A stretch of DNA of 64,000 bases from Streptomyces sp. CB00455 (GTDB lineage: Bacteria; Actinomycetota; Actinomycetes; Streptomycetales; Streptomycetaceae): the NCBI RefSeq assembly GCF_001905445.1, contig NZ_LIVQ01000009.1:229512-293511 (forward strand), written 5' to 3'. Of this stretch, positions 16,869-25,745 are shown piece by piece. The notes below the pieces were generated by a model, which saw only the letters and a program-made list of their open reading frames with translations, did not search any database and was not told the DNA's origin. Position 1 is the first letter of the stretch, and each line of letters opens with the position of its first letter. Both the position numbers and the translations under genes were made by a program.

Positions 16869-17618
16869 TCAGCGCAGGAAGAGTGCCTCGCCGGGCGGGG
16901 CCGGGGCGTCCGGCGGCAGCAGCGCCAGGTCCAGCCCGCGCACCAGCCGGGCCCGCAGGGTTTCGTCCGCCGCCAGCGCCCGCGCGAGGCGCCGGGCGAC
17001 CTCGGGGGCCGGGCCGTCCGCGGCCAGCACGATCGCGAGGGTGCCGTCGCAGTCCGCGCCGCCCGGAACCAGGTGGGCGCGGAGCACGGACCCCTCGGCC
17101 GACACGGCGGCCCGTACGGCCTCCCGCACGGCGGGGTCGGCGGCCGGCCCCGCGTCCGTGCGACCCTCGGCCAGCGCGAGCAGCGCGGAGCCGGTCAGCT
17201 GGTAGGTGACCGGTCCGGCCAGGTCGAGCACCACGGTGTCGGCCTTCTCGTGCGCGGCGGCCGCCAGTGCCTGGTGCAGCGGGACGGCCACCGGCCGGGC
17301 GGCCGGGTCCCAGAGCGCGAGCGAGGCGATCGAGGTGAAGGCCGGCAGTGCCCGCCGGTCGCCCGCCCGCAGGGTCGGGACGGCCATGTCGCTGGTCTTC
17401 TCGCGCGCCAGCCCCGTCGCCGGGTCGGTCTCCACTTCGCCGAGGACTGCGACGACCGGGACCAGCAGCCGGGCCTCCTTGAGGGCGGCCAGCACCTCCG
17501 GCTCTTTCGCCCGGTCCGCGGCCCAGGCGGCCAGGGCCGCGCTCAGCCGGGGATCGGCCGAGCCGTCGTCGTCGGAGAAGCCCGGGTCGGGAATGTTCTT
17601 GTTCGCCATGTTCGCCAC
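16869..17618 (-). CDS. SseB-family protein
   Basis: 249-aa acidic soluble protein. An SseB N-terminal-like domain covers about residues 20-125 (DPRLSAALAAWAAD, LLVPVVAVLGEVETD, MAVPTLRAGDRRALPAFTS), and a second, alpha/beta region follows. SseB domains in actinobacteria often occur near type VII secretion genes, and the next gene downstream in map order is a mycosin-type protease, so the pair may be related. GTG 17618 is used; ATG 17609 in frame is an alternative. The biochemical role is unknown. Confidence 0.75.
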   Translation of the reverse strand: MANMANKNIPDPGFSDDDGSADPRLSAALAAWAADRAKEPEVLAALKEARLLVPVVAVLGEVETDPATGLAREKTSDMAVPTLRAGDRRALPAFTSIASLALWDPAARPVAVPLHQALAAAAHEKADTVVLDLAGPVTYQLTGSALLALAEGRTDAGPAADPAVREAVRAAVSAEGSVLRAHLVPGGADCDGTLAIVLAADGPAPEVARRLARALAADETLRARLVRGLDLALLPPDAPAPPGEALFLR

Positions 17619-17630
17619 AGTTACCCGACC

Positions 17631-18833
17631 CTACTGTGCCCGGTGCGGGTCCCGGCCCCGGGTGCCCCGCCGCGGCCGCCGGGCCAGTACGGCGGCCAGT
17701 ACGAGCAGCACGGCGCCGGCGGCCGCGGCCTGCGGGGCCCCCAGCCGGGCGTCGCGCTCGGCCGGCCGGGCGGGCTCCGGGCCGGGCCCGAAGTAGGTCC
17801 GCTCCGCCGCGGCGGGCGCGGGGACGGGCCCCTCGGGCCGCACGGCCCCGGCCGCCTGGAGGGCGGCGACCGGGTCCACCGTCCCGTACCCGCGGGCGTC
17901 GTCGCGGCCGCCGGCCGGGCTGTCGGCGGCGGTGTCCTCCAGCAGCTTCTTGACCTGCGCCGGGGACAGGTCCGGGTGGGCGGCCCTGACGAGGGCGGCT
18001 GCGCCGGAGACGAACGCGGCGGCGGCGCTGGTCCCCCAGCCCTCGTAGTAGGAGCGGTCGGGGTCGGCGATGACGACGTCCACGCCGGGGGCGCTCACGG
18101 TGGCGTACCAGTTGCGCGTGGAGAAAGGGGCCTTGCGCCCGCGCCGGTCGACGGCGGTGACGGCGATCACCCCCGGGTAGGCGGCCGGGTAGGAGACGCG
18201 GTCGCCCGTCTCGCCGCCGTTGCCGGCGGAGGCGACGACCACCACGCCCTTGGCGAGGGCGTACTGGACGGCCTCGTCCTCCCCCGCCGCGTGGTGGGCG
18301 GAGTCGCTGTCGTCGCCGAGGGACAGGTTGATCACGTCGGCGCCGTGGTCGGCCGCCCAGCGGATGCCGTCGGCGAGGGCGCCGCCCTTGCCGTCACGGG
18401 CCTGGGCACGGCCCGGGTCGGCCTCCTCCAGGATCACCCGGACCGGCAGGATGCGGGCCCCCGGTGCGATGCCGAGGACGCCCTGGCCGCGGCCGGCGCC
18501 GTGGCCGTGCCCGGCGATGATGCCGGCCATGGCGGTGCCGTGGCGGGCCCATGCGCGGTCGCCGCGGCCGGCGCCCGTGCCGATGAGGTCGGTGCCGTCG
18601 AGGACCTGGCCGGCGAGGTCGGGGTGGGAGGCGTCCACCCCGGTGTCGAGGACGGCCACGGTAACGCCGTCGCCGCGGGTGGTGCCCCAGGCCTCCTCGG
18701 CGCGCAGGGCCGTGAGGCCCCACTGGCGGTCGCGGACGGTGTCGGCGGCAGCGGCGGGGGGCGCGGCGGCGGCCGCCACCAGGGCGGCGACGACGAGGGC
18801 GGCGCCCCTGCCGGCGGCGCGGCGGGGCGTCAC
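17631..18833 (-). CDS. Mycosin-type (MycP-like) S8 serine protease
   Basis: 400-aa membrane-anchored subtilase. A signal peptide (cleavage near Ala30) is followed by the S8 domain with Asp63 in VLDTGVDASH, His98 in RHGTAMAG and Ser269 in GTSAAAAF. The C-terminus has a Pro/Ala linker, one transmembrane helix (APQAAAAGAVLLVLAAVLA) and a basic tail, the mycosin layout. In mycobacteria such proteases are essential parts of type VII secretion systems; here no eccC, eccB or esx genes are present. The GTG start overlaps the preceding gene by four bases (GTGA), so the two are cotranslated. Confidence 0.9.
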   Translation of the reverse strand: MTPRRAAGRGAALVVAALVAAAAAPPAAAADTVRDRQWGLTALRAEEAWGTTRGDGVTVAVLDTGVDASHPDLAGQVLDGTDLIGTGAGRGDRAWARHGTAMAGIIAGHGHGAGRGQGVLGIAPGARILPVRVILEEADPGRAQARDGKGGALADGIRWAADHGADVINLSLGDDSDSAHHAAGEDEAVQYALAKGVVVVASAGNGGETGDRVSYPAAYPGVIAVTAVDRRGRKAPFSTRNWYATVSAPGVDVVIADPDRSYYEGWGTSAAAAFVSGAAALVRAAHPDLSPAQVKKLLEDTAADSPAGGRDDARGYGTVDPVAALQAAGAVRPEGPVPAPAAAERTYFGPGPEPARPAERDARLGAPQAAAAGAVLLVLAAVLARRPRRGTRGRDPHRAQ

Positions 18834-19636
18834 CGCGCGGCCTTGGGGGCGGGGGTGGCGGGCGGGACCGCGAGCGACGAGAGGCCCTCGCCGATGCGGT
18901 CGGCCACCGCCTTGGCCTCGTGGCCGAGGCCTGCCCGGGCGACGGCTCCGGTGGCGTCATTCGTCATCGCGTCCTGCGCGGGGCGGGGCGCGTCCACGAC
19001 GCGGCCGTCGGCGAAGGCGGAGACGGTGTAGACGACGACGGGGGCCCCGTCGAGCACGGAGGCGGTCCAGGCGGCGCGCTGGGCGTCGGCGAAGCCGTAG
19101 GCGGGCGGGGCGGGCAGGTGCCCGCGCAGGGCGGCCATCCCGGGAGCGCCGGCGGGTGTGAAGACCATGCCGACGGTGACGAGGGAGCTGCGGGTCGCGT
19201 CGGTGTAGGTGGCGCGCAGGACGCGGGTGCAGCCGGTGGCGGCCAGCGGGCCCTGCCAGTCGGCGGCCAGGGCGGCCGGGCAGTCGGCGTCGGGGGCGAG
19301 CGCGATGCGGGTCCAGGTCCGGTCGGAACCGCCGGGGCCGGCCGCGGGGGCGGCGAGGACCGGCGGGAAGAGGGAGTCGACGGGCGCGGACCGCCACAGC
19401 GAACCGGCCTCGCGGTAGGCGGCGTCGGCGGACAACGGCCGGTGCGCGGAGCGGTGTTCGAGCCAGGTGCCGGTGGCGGCCCCGCCGAGGAGGCCGGCTC
19501 CCAGGAGGGCGCACAGCGCGGCGGCGAGGACCCGTCCGGGCCGGCGGCGCGGCGGATCGGCCGGGTACGGGGGTGGCGCGGGCGGCGGCGGACCGGGAGC
19601 GCCCAGGACCGCGGTCCGCGGTGTCGACGTGGTCAT
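18830..19636 (-). CDS. Single-pass membrane protein coupled to mycosin
   Basis: 268-aa protein of unknown function. A Pro-rich cytosolic N-terminus (about 35 residues) is followed by one transmembrane helix (VLAAALCALLGAGLLGGAATG) and an extracellular domain of about 200 residues with two cysteines (DADCPAALAADWQGPLAATGC) that could form a disulfide. Its 3' end overlaps the mycosin start by four bases, so it is probably a partner or substrate-presenting subunit of the protease. No recognised domain. Confidence 0.75.
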   Translation of the reverse strand: MTTSTPRTAVLGAPGPPPPAPPPYPADPPRRRPGRVLAAALCALLGAGLLGGAATGTWLEHRSAHRPLSADAAYREAGSLWRSAPVDSLFPPVLAAPAAGPGGSDRTWTRIALAPDADCPAALAADWQGPLAATGCTRVLRATYTDATRSSLVTVGMVFTPAGAPGMAALRGHLPAPPAYGFADAQRAAWTASVLDGAPVVVYTVSAFADGRVVDAPRPAQDAMTNDATGAVARAGLGHEAKAVADRIGEGLSSLAVPPATPAPKAAR

Positions 19637-19853
19637 CCGGCGGCTCCGCCCCCCGCTTCCGTACGGCTGCCTGCCCGTACTCTACGGGGTCCCCGGCGGG
19701 GCCGAGGGGGCTGCGGCGGGCGGCGCCGGCGGGCCCGGGGCCGTCCCCGCCGGGGGCGGCGCCGGGGGCCCGCGCCGGGGGCGGGGGGCGCGGGGCGCGG
19801 GGAGACGGTTGCGGGCCCTACCCATCGGTAGACGGGTCTGGCAAGCTCCCGCC

Positions 19854-21071
19854 ATGGAATCCCACGGCATGGAATCCCCCGCCGCCGCCCGCGCCCGCTA
19901 CGACCGGGCGACCGGACACCTGGACGCGCCGCTCGCCCTCGTGGACCTCGACGCCTTCGACGCCAACGCCGACGACCTCGTGCGCCGGGCCGCCGGCAAG
20001 CCCGTCCGGGTGGCCAGCAAGTCCGTCCGGTGCCGGGCGCTGCTCGAACGGGTCCTGGCCCGGCCCGGGTTCGCCGGGATCATGTCGTACACGCTCGCCG
20101 AGTCGCTGTGGCTGGCCCGGTCCGGGTTCCAGGACGTACTGCTGGCCTATCCGTCCGCCGATCGCGCCGGTTTCGCCGAGCTGGCCGGGGATCCCAAGCT
20201 GGCCGCCGCCGTCACCGTCATGGTCGACGACCCGGCGCAGCTGGAGCTGATCGACCGGTCGCGGGACGGCGGCACGCAGGAGGTCCGGGTCTGCCTGGAG
20301 CTGGACACCGCCCTGCACGTGTTCGGCGGACGGGTACGGGTCGGCGCCCGCCGGTCCCCGCTGCGCGAGCCGGAGCAACTGGCGGCGCTGGCCCGTACGG
20401 TCGGCGCCCGGCCGGGCTTCCGGGTGGTGGGGCTGATGGGGTACGAGGGCCACGTCGCGGGGGTCGGGGACGCGCTGGCGGGCCGGCCGCTGCGCTCGCG
20501 GGCCATCCGGCTCATGCAGGGCGCCGCCCGCAGGGAGCTCGCGGCCCGCCGCGCCGAGGCGGTGCGGGCCGTCCGCGCGGTCGTGCCGGATCTGGAGTTC
20601 GTCAACGGCGGCGGTACCGGCAGTGTCCAGCACACCGCCGCCGAGGACGCGGTGACGGAGATCGCCGCCGGTTCGGGCCTGTACGTGCCCCGGCTGTTCG
20701 ACAACTACACCTCGTTCCGGGGCCGTCCGGCCGCCCTCTTCGCCCAGCCGGTGGTGCGGCGGCCGGGCGTGGGCGTGGTCACCGTGCTCGGCGGCGGCTA
20801 TCCCGCCTCCGGCGCGGCCGGCGCCGACCGGCTGCCGGTCCCGTACCTGCCCCGGGGGCTGCGCTACGACCCCCAGGAGGGCGCGGGCGAGGTGCAGACC
20901 CCGCTGCTGGGCAGCCCGGCCGACGACCTGCTGATCGGCGACCGGGTCTGGTTCCGCCACGCGAAGGCGGGCGAACTGTGCGAGCGCTTCGACACCTTGC
21001 ACCTGGTCGAGGGAGACCGGGTGACGGCCTCGGCCCCCACCTACCGGGGTGAGGGCCGTACCTTCCTCTGA
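19854..21071 (+). CDS. Alanine-racemase-fold amino acid deaminase/aldolase
   Basis: 405-aa PLP enzyme of the D-threonine aldolase / D-serine dehydratase group. The PLP lysine is in VRVASKSVRCRALL near residue 58. The barrel continues with ELDTALHV, VVGLMGYEGHVAG and LEFVNGGGTGSV, and the C-terminal beta domain carries the metal-ligand type segment FRHAKAGELCERFD. Expected reactions are dehydration or retro-aldol cleavage of a D- or beta-hydroxy amino acid. It is transcribed alone, divergent from the mycosin pair; CTACC-CATC-GGTAG at 19818-19831 in its upstream region could be a regulatory palindrome. Substrate unknown. Confidence 0.82.
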   Translation: MESHGMESPAAARARYDRATGHLDAPLALVDLDAFDANADDLVRRAAGKPVRVASKSVRCRALLERVLARPGFAGIMSYTLAESLWLARSGFQDVLLAYPSADRAGFAELAGDPKLAAAVTVMVDDPAQLELIDRSRDGGTQEVRVCLELDTALHVFGGRVRVGARRSPLREPEQLAALARTVGARPGFRVVGLMGYEGHVAGVGDALAGRPLRSRAIRLMQGAARRELAARRAEAVRAVRAVVPDLEFVNGGGTGSVQHTAAEDAVTEIAAGSGLYVPRLFDNYTSFRGRPAALFAQPVVRRPGVGVVTVLGGGYPASGAAGADRLPVPYLPRGLRYDPQEGAGEVQTPLLGSPADDLLIGDRVWFRHAKAGELCERFDTLHLVEGDRVTASAPTYRGEGRTFL

Positions 21072-21227
21072 CGGTCGCACGACGGTGTCGGCCCGCTCCG
21101 GGACGACGCCGCCGTGGTCGCGCAGGGGTGCCCGTAGCGCGGCCGCCCGGGGGCCCGCCGGAGCCACGGGACTCACCGGGCCGCCGGGCCACCGGGCCGC
21201 CGGGCCACGGGGCCACCGGGCCACGGC

Positions 21228-22022
21228 CTACAGCGGAGTGACGTACGCGCCGGAGATGCCGCCGTCCACGAGGAAGTCGGTGGCGTTGATGAAGGAGGAG
21301 TCGTCGCTGGCGAGGAAGGCGACGGCGGCGGCGATCTCGGTGGGCTCGGCGAACCGGCCCAGCGGGATGTGCACGAGGCGCCGGGCGGCGCGCTCGGGGT
21401 CCTTGGCGAAGAGCTCCTGCAGCAGGGGGGTGTTGACCGGCCCCGGGCACAGGGCGTTGACGCGGATGCCCTCGCGGGCGAACTGCACGCCCAGTTCGCG
21501 GGACATGGCAAGGACGCCGCCCTTGGAGGCGGTGTAGGAGATCTGTGAGGTGGCCGCGCCCATGACGGCCACGAAGGAGGCGGTGTTGATGATCGAGCCG
21601 CGGCCCTGGCGCTGCATGTAGGGCAGGGCGGCCTTGCAGCACAGGTAGACGGAGGTGAGGTTGACGTCCTGGACGCGCTTCCAGGCCTCCAGGCCGGTGG
21701 TGAGGATCGAGTCGTCGTCCGGGGGCGAGATGCCGGCGTTGTTGAAGGCGATGTCGACCGAGCCGTAGGTGTCGAAGGCCGTCTTGAACAGGGCCTCGAC
21801 CTCCTCGGGGCTGGTCACGTCGACCTTCACGAAGGTGCCGCCGACCGCTTCGGCGGCGGCCTTGCCCGCGGTCTCGTCGATGTCGCCGCAGACGACGTGG
21901 GCGCCCTCGGAGGCCAGTCGCCGGGCCGTGGCCAGGCCGATGCCGCTGCCGGCTCCGGTGATGACGGCGGTGCGGCCGACGAGGCGGCGGCAGACGATCT
22001 CTTGGTTGTTCTCGTTCGACAT
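21228..22022 (-). CDS. SDR family oxidoreductase of the amine-catabolic operon
   Basis: 264-aa classical short-chain dehydrogenase. The cofactor motif is TGAGSGIG (residues 22-29), the structural motif NNAG, the catalytic Ser-Tyr-Lys set in SFVAVMGAATSQISYTASKGG, and a PGPVNTPLL segment follows. The acidic residue in VVCGDIDE suggests NAD(H) preference. It is the last gene of glnA4-ALDH-SDR with a 5-bp gap from ALDH. In context it probably oxidises the alcohol of a gamma-glutamylated amine such as gamma-glutamylethanolamide to the aldehyde; this step is inference. Confidence 0.9.
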   Translation of the reverse strand: MSNENNQEIVCRRLVGRTAVITGAGSGIGLATARRLASEGAHVVCGDIDETAGKAAAEAVGGTFVKVDVTSPEEVEALFKTAFDTYGSVDIAFNNAGISPPDDDSILTTGLEAWKRVQDVNLTSVYLCCKAALPYMQRQGRGSIINTASFVAVMGAATSQISYTASKGGVLAMSRELGVQFAREGIRVNALCPGPVNTPLLQELFAKDPERAARRLVHIPLGRFAEPTEIAAAVAFLASDDSSFINATDFLVDGGISGAYVTPL

Positions 22023-22027
22023 GCGGT

Positions 22028-23392
22028 TCAGGCCTCCGTGCTGATGAAGACGTTCTTGGTCTCGGTGAAAGCGGTGAGGGCGTCGGGCCCGAGTTCGCGG
22101 CCCAGTCCGGACTGCTTGTAGCCGCCGAAGGGGGTCCAGTAGCGCACGCTGCTGTGGGAGTTGACGGACAGGTTGCCGGCGGCGACGGCGCGCGAGACGC
22201 GCAGCGCGCGGCCGATGTCGCGGGTCCACAGGGAGCCGGACAGTCCGTACTCGGTCGCGTTGGCCAGGCGTACGGCGTCCTCCTCGTCCTCGAAGGGAAG
22301 GACGACGGCGACCGGGCCGAAGACCTCCTCGGTGGCGACGGGCGCCCCGGGGTCGGCGCCGGTGACGAGGGTCGGCGGGTACCAGAAGCCGGGTCCCTCG
22401 GGGGCGGTGCCGCGGATCGCGGTGAGGCCGTCGGTGACGAAGGACCGTACGCGCTCCAGTTGCGGCCGGGAGATCAGCGGCCCCATCTGGGTCTTCTCGT
22501 CGGACGGGTCGCCGACGACCACGCCCTCGATACCGGGCGCGATCAGCTCCAGGAACCGGTCGTAGGCGGAGCGCTGGACGAGGATGCGGGTACGGGCGCA
22601 GCAGTCCTGGCCGGTGTTGTCGAGGAAGGCCATCGGTGCGGCGGCCGCGGCCGCTTCGAGGTCGGCGTCGGCGAAGACGATGTTGGGGCTCTTGCCGCCC
22701 AGTTCGAGGGTGACGCGCTTCACCCGGTCGGCGCACTTGGCCATGATCTGCTTGCCGACGCGGGTGGAGCCGGTGAAGACGATCTTCGCGACGCCGGGGT
22801 GTTCGACGAGCGCGTCGCCCGCGACGGCCCCGTGGCCGGGGAGCACCTGGAAGAGGTGTTCGGGGATCCCGGCTTCCAGGGCGAGTTCGGCCAGCCGCAG
22901 CGCGGTCAGCGGGGTGGTTTCGGCGGGCTTGAGGATGACGGCGTTGCCCGCGGCGAGGGCGGGGGCCAGACCCCAGGCGGCGATCGGCATGGGGAAGTTC
23001 CAGGGGGCGATCACGCCGATGACGCCGAGGGGTTCGAGGAAGGTGACGTCGATGCCGCCGGCGACCGGGATCTGGCGCCCGGAGAGCCGTTCCACTCCTC
23101 CGGCGGCGAATTCGAGCAGGTCGCGGACGTTGCCGGCTTCCCAGCGGGCGTTGCCGACGGTGTGGCCGGCTTCGCGGACCTCCAGCGCGGCCAGTTCCTC
23201 GATGTGGCCGTCGACGACCGCGGCGAAGCGGCGCAGCAGCCGGGCCCGGTCGCCCGGGGCGGCCGCCGCCCAGCCGCGCTGTGCGGCGGCGGCCCGGGCG
23301 ACGGCGGCGTCGACGTCGTCCCGTGTGGCGGCCGGGACGACGGCGACGGTTTCCTCGGTGGCCGGATTCAACACTTCCAGCACATCGGACAC
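22028..23392 (-). CDS. Aldehyde dehydrogenase of the amine-catabolic operon
   Basis: 454-aa NAD(P)-dependent aldehyde dehydrogenase. Conserved parts: PWNFPMPIAAWGLAPALAAGN, KPAETTPL, FTGSTRVGKQIM, the general-base glutamate in VTLELGGKSPNIVF and the catalytic cysteine in NTGQDCCARTRI, then the C-terminal ATEEVFGPVAVVLPF. The GTG at 23392 is preferred because GAGG lies six bases upstream; an upstream GTG at 23404 is possible. It lies 29 bp after glnA4 and 5 bp before the SDR. The likely role is oxidation of a gamma-glutamyl aminoaldehyde to the acid, by analogy with the Puu pathway. Confidence 0.93.
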   Translation of the reverse strand: MSDVLEVLNPATEETVAVVPAATRDDVDAAVARAAAAQRGWAAAAPGDRARLLRRFAAVVDGHIEELAALEVREAGHTVGNARWEAGNVRDLLEFAAGGVERLSGRQIPVAGGIDVTFLEPLGVIGVIAPWNFPMPIAAWGLAPALAAGNAVILKPAETTPLTALRLAELALEAGIPEHLFQVLPGHGAVAGDALVEHPGVAKIVFTGSTRVGKQIMAKCADRVKRVTLELGGKSPNIVFADADLEAAAAAAPMAFLDNTGQDCCARTRILVQRSAYDRFLELIAPGIEGVVVGDPSDEKTQMGPLISRPQLERVRSFVTDGLTAIRGTAPEGPGFWYPPTLVTGADPGAPVATEEVFGPVAVVLPFEDEEDAVRLANATEYGLSGSLWTRDIGRALRVSRAVAAGNLSVNSHSSVRYWTPFGGYKQSGLGRELGPDALTAFTETKNVFISTEA

Positions 23393-23421
23393 GTGGTGCC
23401 TCACAGACTTCTCGGTAGGGG

Positions 23422-24849
23422 TTACAGGCGTTCGAAGGAGCGGCGCAGCTCCCAGTCCGTTACGGCGGAGTCGTAGGCGTCCAGTTCCACGCGGGCCATG
23501 TTGCGGTAGTGGGCGACCACTTCGGGTCCGAAGGCGGCCTTGGCGATCTCGCTGTTCTCCCAGAGCTCGGCGGCTTCGCGCAGGGTGGTGGGGACGTGTG
23601 CGTACTGCGCGGTGTAGGCGTTGCCGGCGCAGGCCTCGGGGAGTTCCAGCCGGTTCTCGATGCCGTGGATCCCGGCCGCGACCAGGCCCGCGACGGCGAG
23701 GTAGGGGTTGACGTCACCGCCGGGGAGGCGGTTCTCGAAGCGCATGGAGCGGCCGTGGCCGACCACGCGCAGCGCGCAGGTGCGGTTGTCCACGCCCCAG
23801 GCGACGGCGGTGGGTGCGAAGGATCCCGGCCGGAAACGCTTGTACGAATTGATGTTGGGGGCGTAGAGAAGGGAGAAGTCGCGCAGCGCGGCCAGCTGGC
23901 CGGCCAGGAAGTGGCGCATCACGGGGGACATGCCGCCGTGGTCGTCGGGCCCGTGCCCGTTCCCGTGTCCGTGCCCGTTCCCGTGTCCGTTCCCGTCCGC
24001 GGCCGGGTCCGCGGCCATCGCGTTGCGTCCGTCGGCGTCGCCCAGCGAGAGGTGGATGTGACAGGAGTTGCCCTCTCGCTCGTCGTACTTGGCCATGAAG
24101 GTGAGCGAGACGCCTTCCTGGGCGGCGATCTCCTTGGCTCCGGTCTTGTACACGGCGTGCTGGTCGCAGGTGGTCAGCGCCTCGTCGTAGCGGAAGGCGA
24201 TCTCGTGCTGGCCGAGGTTGCACTCCCCCTTCGCCGATTCGACGGTCAGGCCGGCGGCCTGCATTTCGTTGCGGATGCGGCGCAGCAGGGGCTCGATGCG
24301 TCCGGTTCCGAGGACGGAGTAGTCGATGTTGTACTGGTTGGCGGGCGTCAGGCCGCGGTAGTTGGCGTTCCAGGCCTGTTCGTAGGTGTCCTGGAAGACC
24401 ATGAACTCCAGCTCGGTGCCGACCATCGCGGTGTAGCCGTGCTCGGCGAGGCGCTCGAGCTGGCGGCGCAGGATCTGCCGGGGCGCTGCGACGACGGGCG
24501 AGCCGTCGTTCCAGGCGAGGTCGGCGAGGAGGAAGGCGCTGCCGGGGTTCCAGGGGATGCGGCGCAGGGTGGCGAGGTCGGGGTGCATGGCGAAGTCGCC
24601 GTAGCCCCGGTCCCAGGAGGACATCTCGTACCCGTCGACGGTGTTCATGTCCGTGTCGACGGCGAGGAGGTAGTTGCACCCCTCGGTGCCGTGCGCGAGG
24701 ACCTCGTCGAGGAAGAACTGTGCGGCGAACCGCTTGCCCTGGAGCCGCCCCTGCATGTCGGGGAAGGCCAGGACGACTGTGTCGATCTCGCCGCTTGCGA
24801 CCAGGGAGCGCAGCTCCTCGGGCGCGAGCGGGGGCTTGCGGTCAACCAC
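23422..24849 (-). CDS. glnA4: Glutamine synthetase-like gamma-glutamylethanolamide synthetase (GlnA4 type)
   Basis: 475-aa GS-fold ligase. Metal-site motifs: GTELEFMVF, CNLGQHEIAF and SCHIHLSLGD. The ATP/glutamate region is SYKRFRPGSFAPTAVAWG with RSMRFENRLPGGDVNPYLA. S. coelicolor GlnA4 (SCO1613) is reported to gamma-glutamylate ethanolamine rather than make glutamine, and the same neighbours occur here, so that role is assigned by orthology. An Asn-Gly-His repeat insertion near residues 285-305 interrupts the region after the HIHLS motif. The GTG at 24849 has AAGGAGAG upstream. It heads the glnA4-ALDH-SDR operon and lies divergent to the FadR-type regulator. Confidence 0.9.
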   Translation of the reverse strand: MVDRKPPLAPEELRSLVASGEIDTVVLAFPDMQGRLQGKRFAAQFFLDEVLAHGTEGCNYLLAVDTDMNTVDGYEMSSWDRGYGDFAMHPDLATLRRIPWNPGSAFLLADLAWNDGSPVVAAPRQILRRQLERLAEHGYTAMVGTELEFMVFQDTYEQAWNANYRGLTPANQYNIDYSVLGTGRIEPLLRRIRNEMQAAGLTVESAKGECNLGQHEIAFRYDEALTTCDQHAVYKTGAKEIAAQEGVSLTFMAKYDEREGNSCHIHLSLGDADGRNAMAADPAADGNGHGNGHGHGNGHGPDDHGGMSPVMRHFLAGQLAALRDFSLLYAPNINSYKRFRPGSFAPTAVAWGVDNRTCALRVVGHGRSMRFENRLPGGDVNPYLAVAGLVAAGIHGIENRLELPEACAGNAYTAQYAHVPTTLREAAELWENSEIAKAAFGPEVVAHYRNMARVELDAYDSAVTDWELRRSFERL

Positions 24850-24882
24850 GGGAATCTCTCCTTCGGTGAGCCGAGGGGGCCT

Positions 24883-24905
24883 AAGGTATTGAACAGAACC
24901 ATTGC
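24883..24905. promoter_or_regulatory. Bipartite motif AAGGTA-N8-AACCATTGC (copy 1)
   Basis: Lies in the 82-bp intergenic region between glnA4 and the FadR-type regulator. AAGGTA at 24883-24888 and AACCATTGC at 24897-24905 recur with the same 8-bp spacing before the permease gene. The GGT...ACC half-sites fit a GntR/FadR-family operator. Confidence 0.7.
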
Positions 24906-24931
24906 TTGGGAAGGGGAGGGGCCGAGCCGAG

Positions 24932-25678
24932 ATGACCGACACGGCGAGCGGGGGCGGCGCCATCGCGAGGCTGAATCCCGTGCTGCGGCAGGTACGGGCG
25001 GGCAACGGTTTCGAGGAGGCGCTGGAGCAGATCCTCCAGGTGGTCCGGCTGGGCCTGGTCCCGGGCGGCGAACGCCTCCCGCCCGAGCGCGAGCTGGCGG
25101 AGCGGATGGGGATCAGCCGGGTCACGCTGCGCGAGGTGCTGAAGGTGCTCCAGGACCAGGGGCTGGTGGAGGCGCGGCGCGGGCGGTACGGCGGAACGTT
25201 TGTGCTGCCCCGCCCCGACACCCCGGCGGGCGGGACCGAGGAGGAACTGCGCCGGCGCGTCGCGGGCGTCGACATCGAGGACGCCCTGCGCTTCCGCGAA
25301 GTCCTGGAGGTCGGGGCGGCCGGGCTCTGCGCCTCCCAGGGGCTGGCCGAGGCGGACGCCGAGCGGCTGCTCGCCGCGCTGGCCGCGACCCACGACGCCC
25401 CGCTCGCCGACTACCGGCGCCGGGACACCCTCTTCCACCTGACCCTGTGCGAACTGGCCGGGTCCGCCAGCCTGACGGCCCAGTACGCGGCCGTCCGGGC
25501 CACGGTGAACGACCTGCTGGACTGCATCCCGCTGCTGGTGCGCAACCTGGAGCACTCGCAGCAGCAGCACACCTCGCTGGTGGAGTCGGTGCTGGAGCGG
25601 GACGCCGCCGGGGCCCGCGAGACGATGCGCGAGCACTGCTGCGGCACCGCGGCGCTCCTGCGGGGCTTCCTCGCCTGA
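24932..25678 (+). CDS. FadR/GntR-family transcriptional regulator
   Basis: 248-aa regulator. The winged helix spans residues 25-95 (GGERLPPERELAERMGISRV followed by TLREVLKVLQDQGL), and the C-terminal all-helical FCD ligand domain carries metal-binding-type histidines (RRDTLFHLTLCEL and a final REHCCG). It sits between the glnA4 operon and the permease/hydrolase genes and is the obvious local regulator. The repeated bipartite motif in the two control regions is its most likely binding site. The ligand is presumably ethanolamine, a gamma-glutamyl intermediate or a related amine; that is inference. ATG 24932 is chosen over the upstream in-frame start at 24902. Confidence 0.9.
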   Translation: MTDTASGGGAIARLNPVLRQVRAGNGFEEALEQILQVVRLGLVPGGERLPPERELAERMGISRVTLREVLKVLQDQGLVEARRGRYGGTFVLPRPDTPAGGTEEELRRRVAGVDIEDALRFREVLEVGAAGLCASQGLAEADAERLLAALAATHDAPLADYRRRDTLFHLTLCELAGSASLTAQYAAVRATVNDLLDCIPLLVRNLEHSQQQHTSLVESVLERDAAGARETMREHCCGTAALLRGFLA

Positions 25679-25745
25679 ACCGCGGAAAGGTCTTCGTCGC
25701 GCCGGATCCGCGCAGAGGTCTTGCGCTCTCCACCCCGTTACGGCA

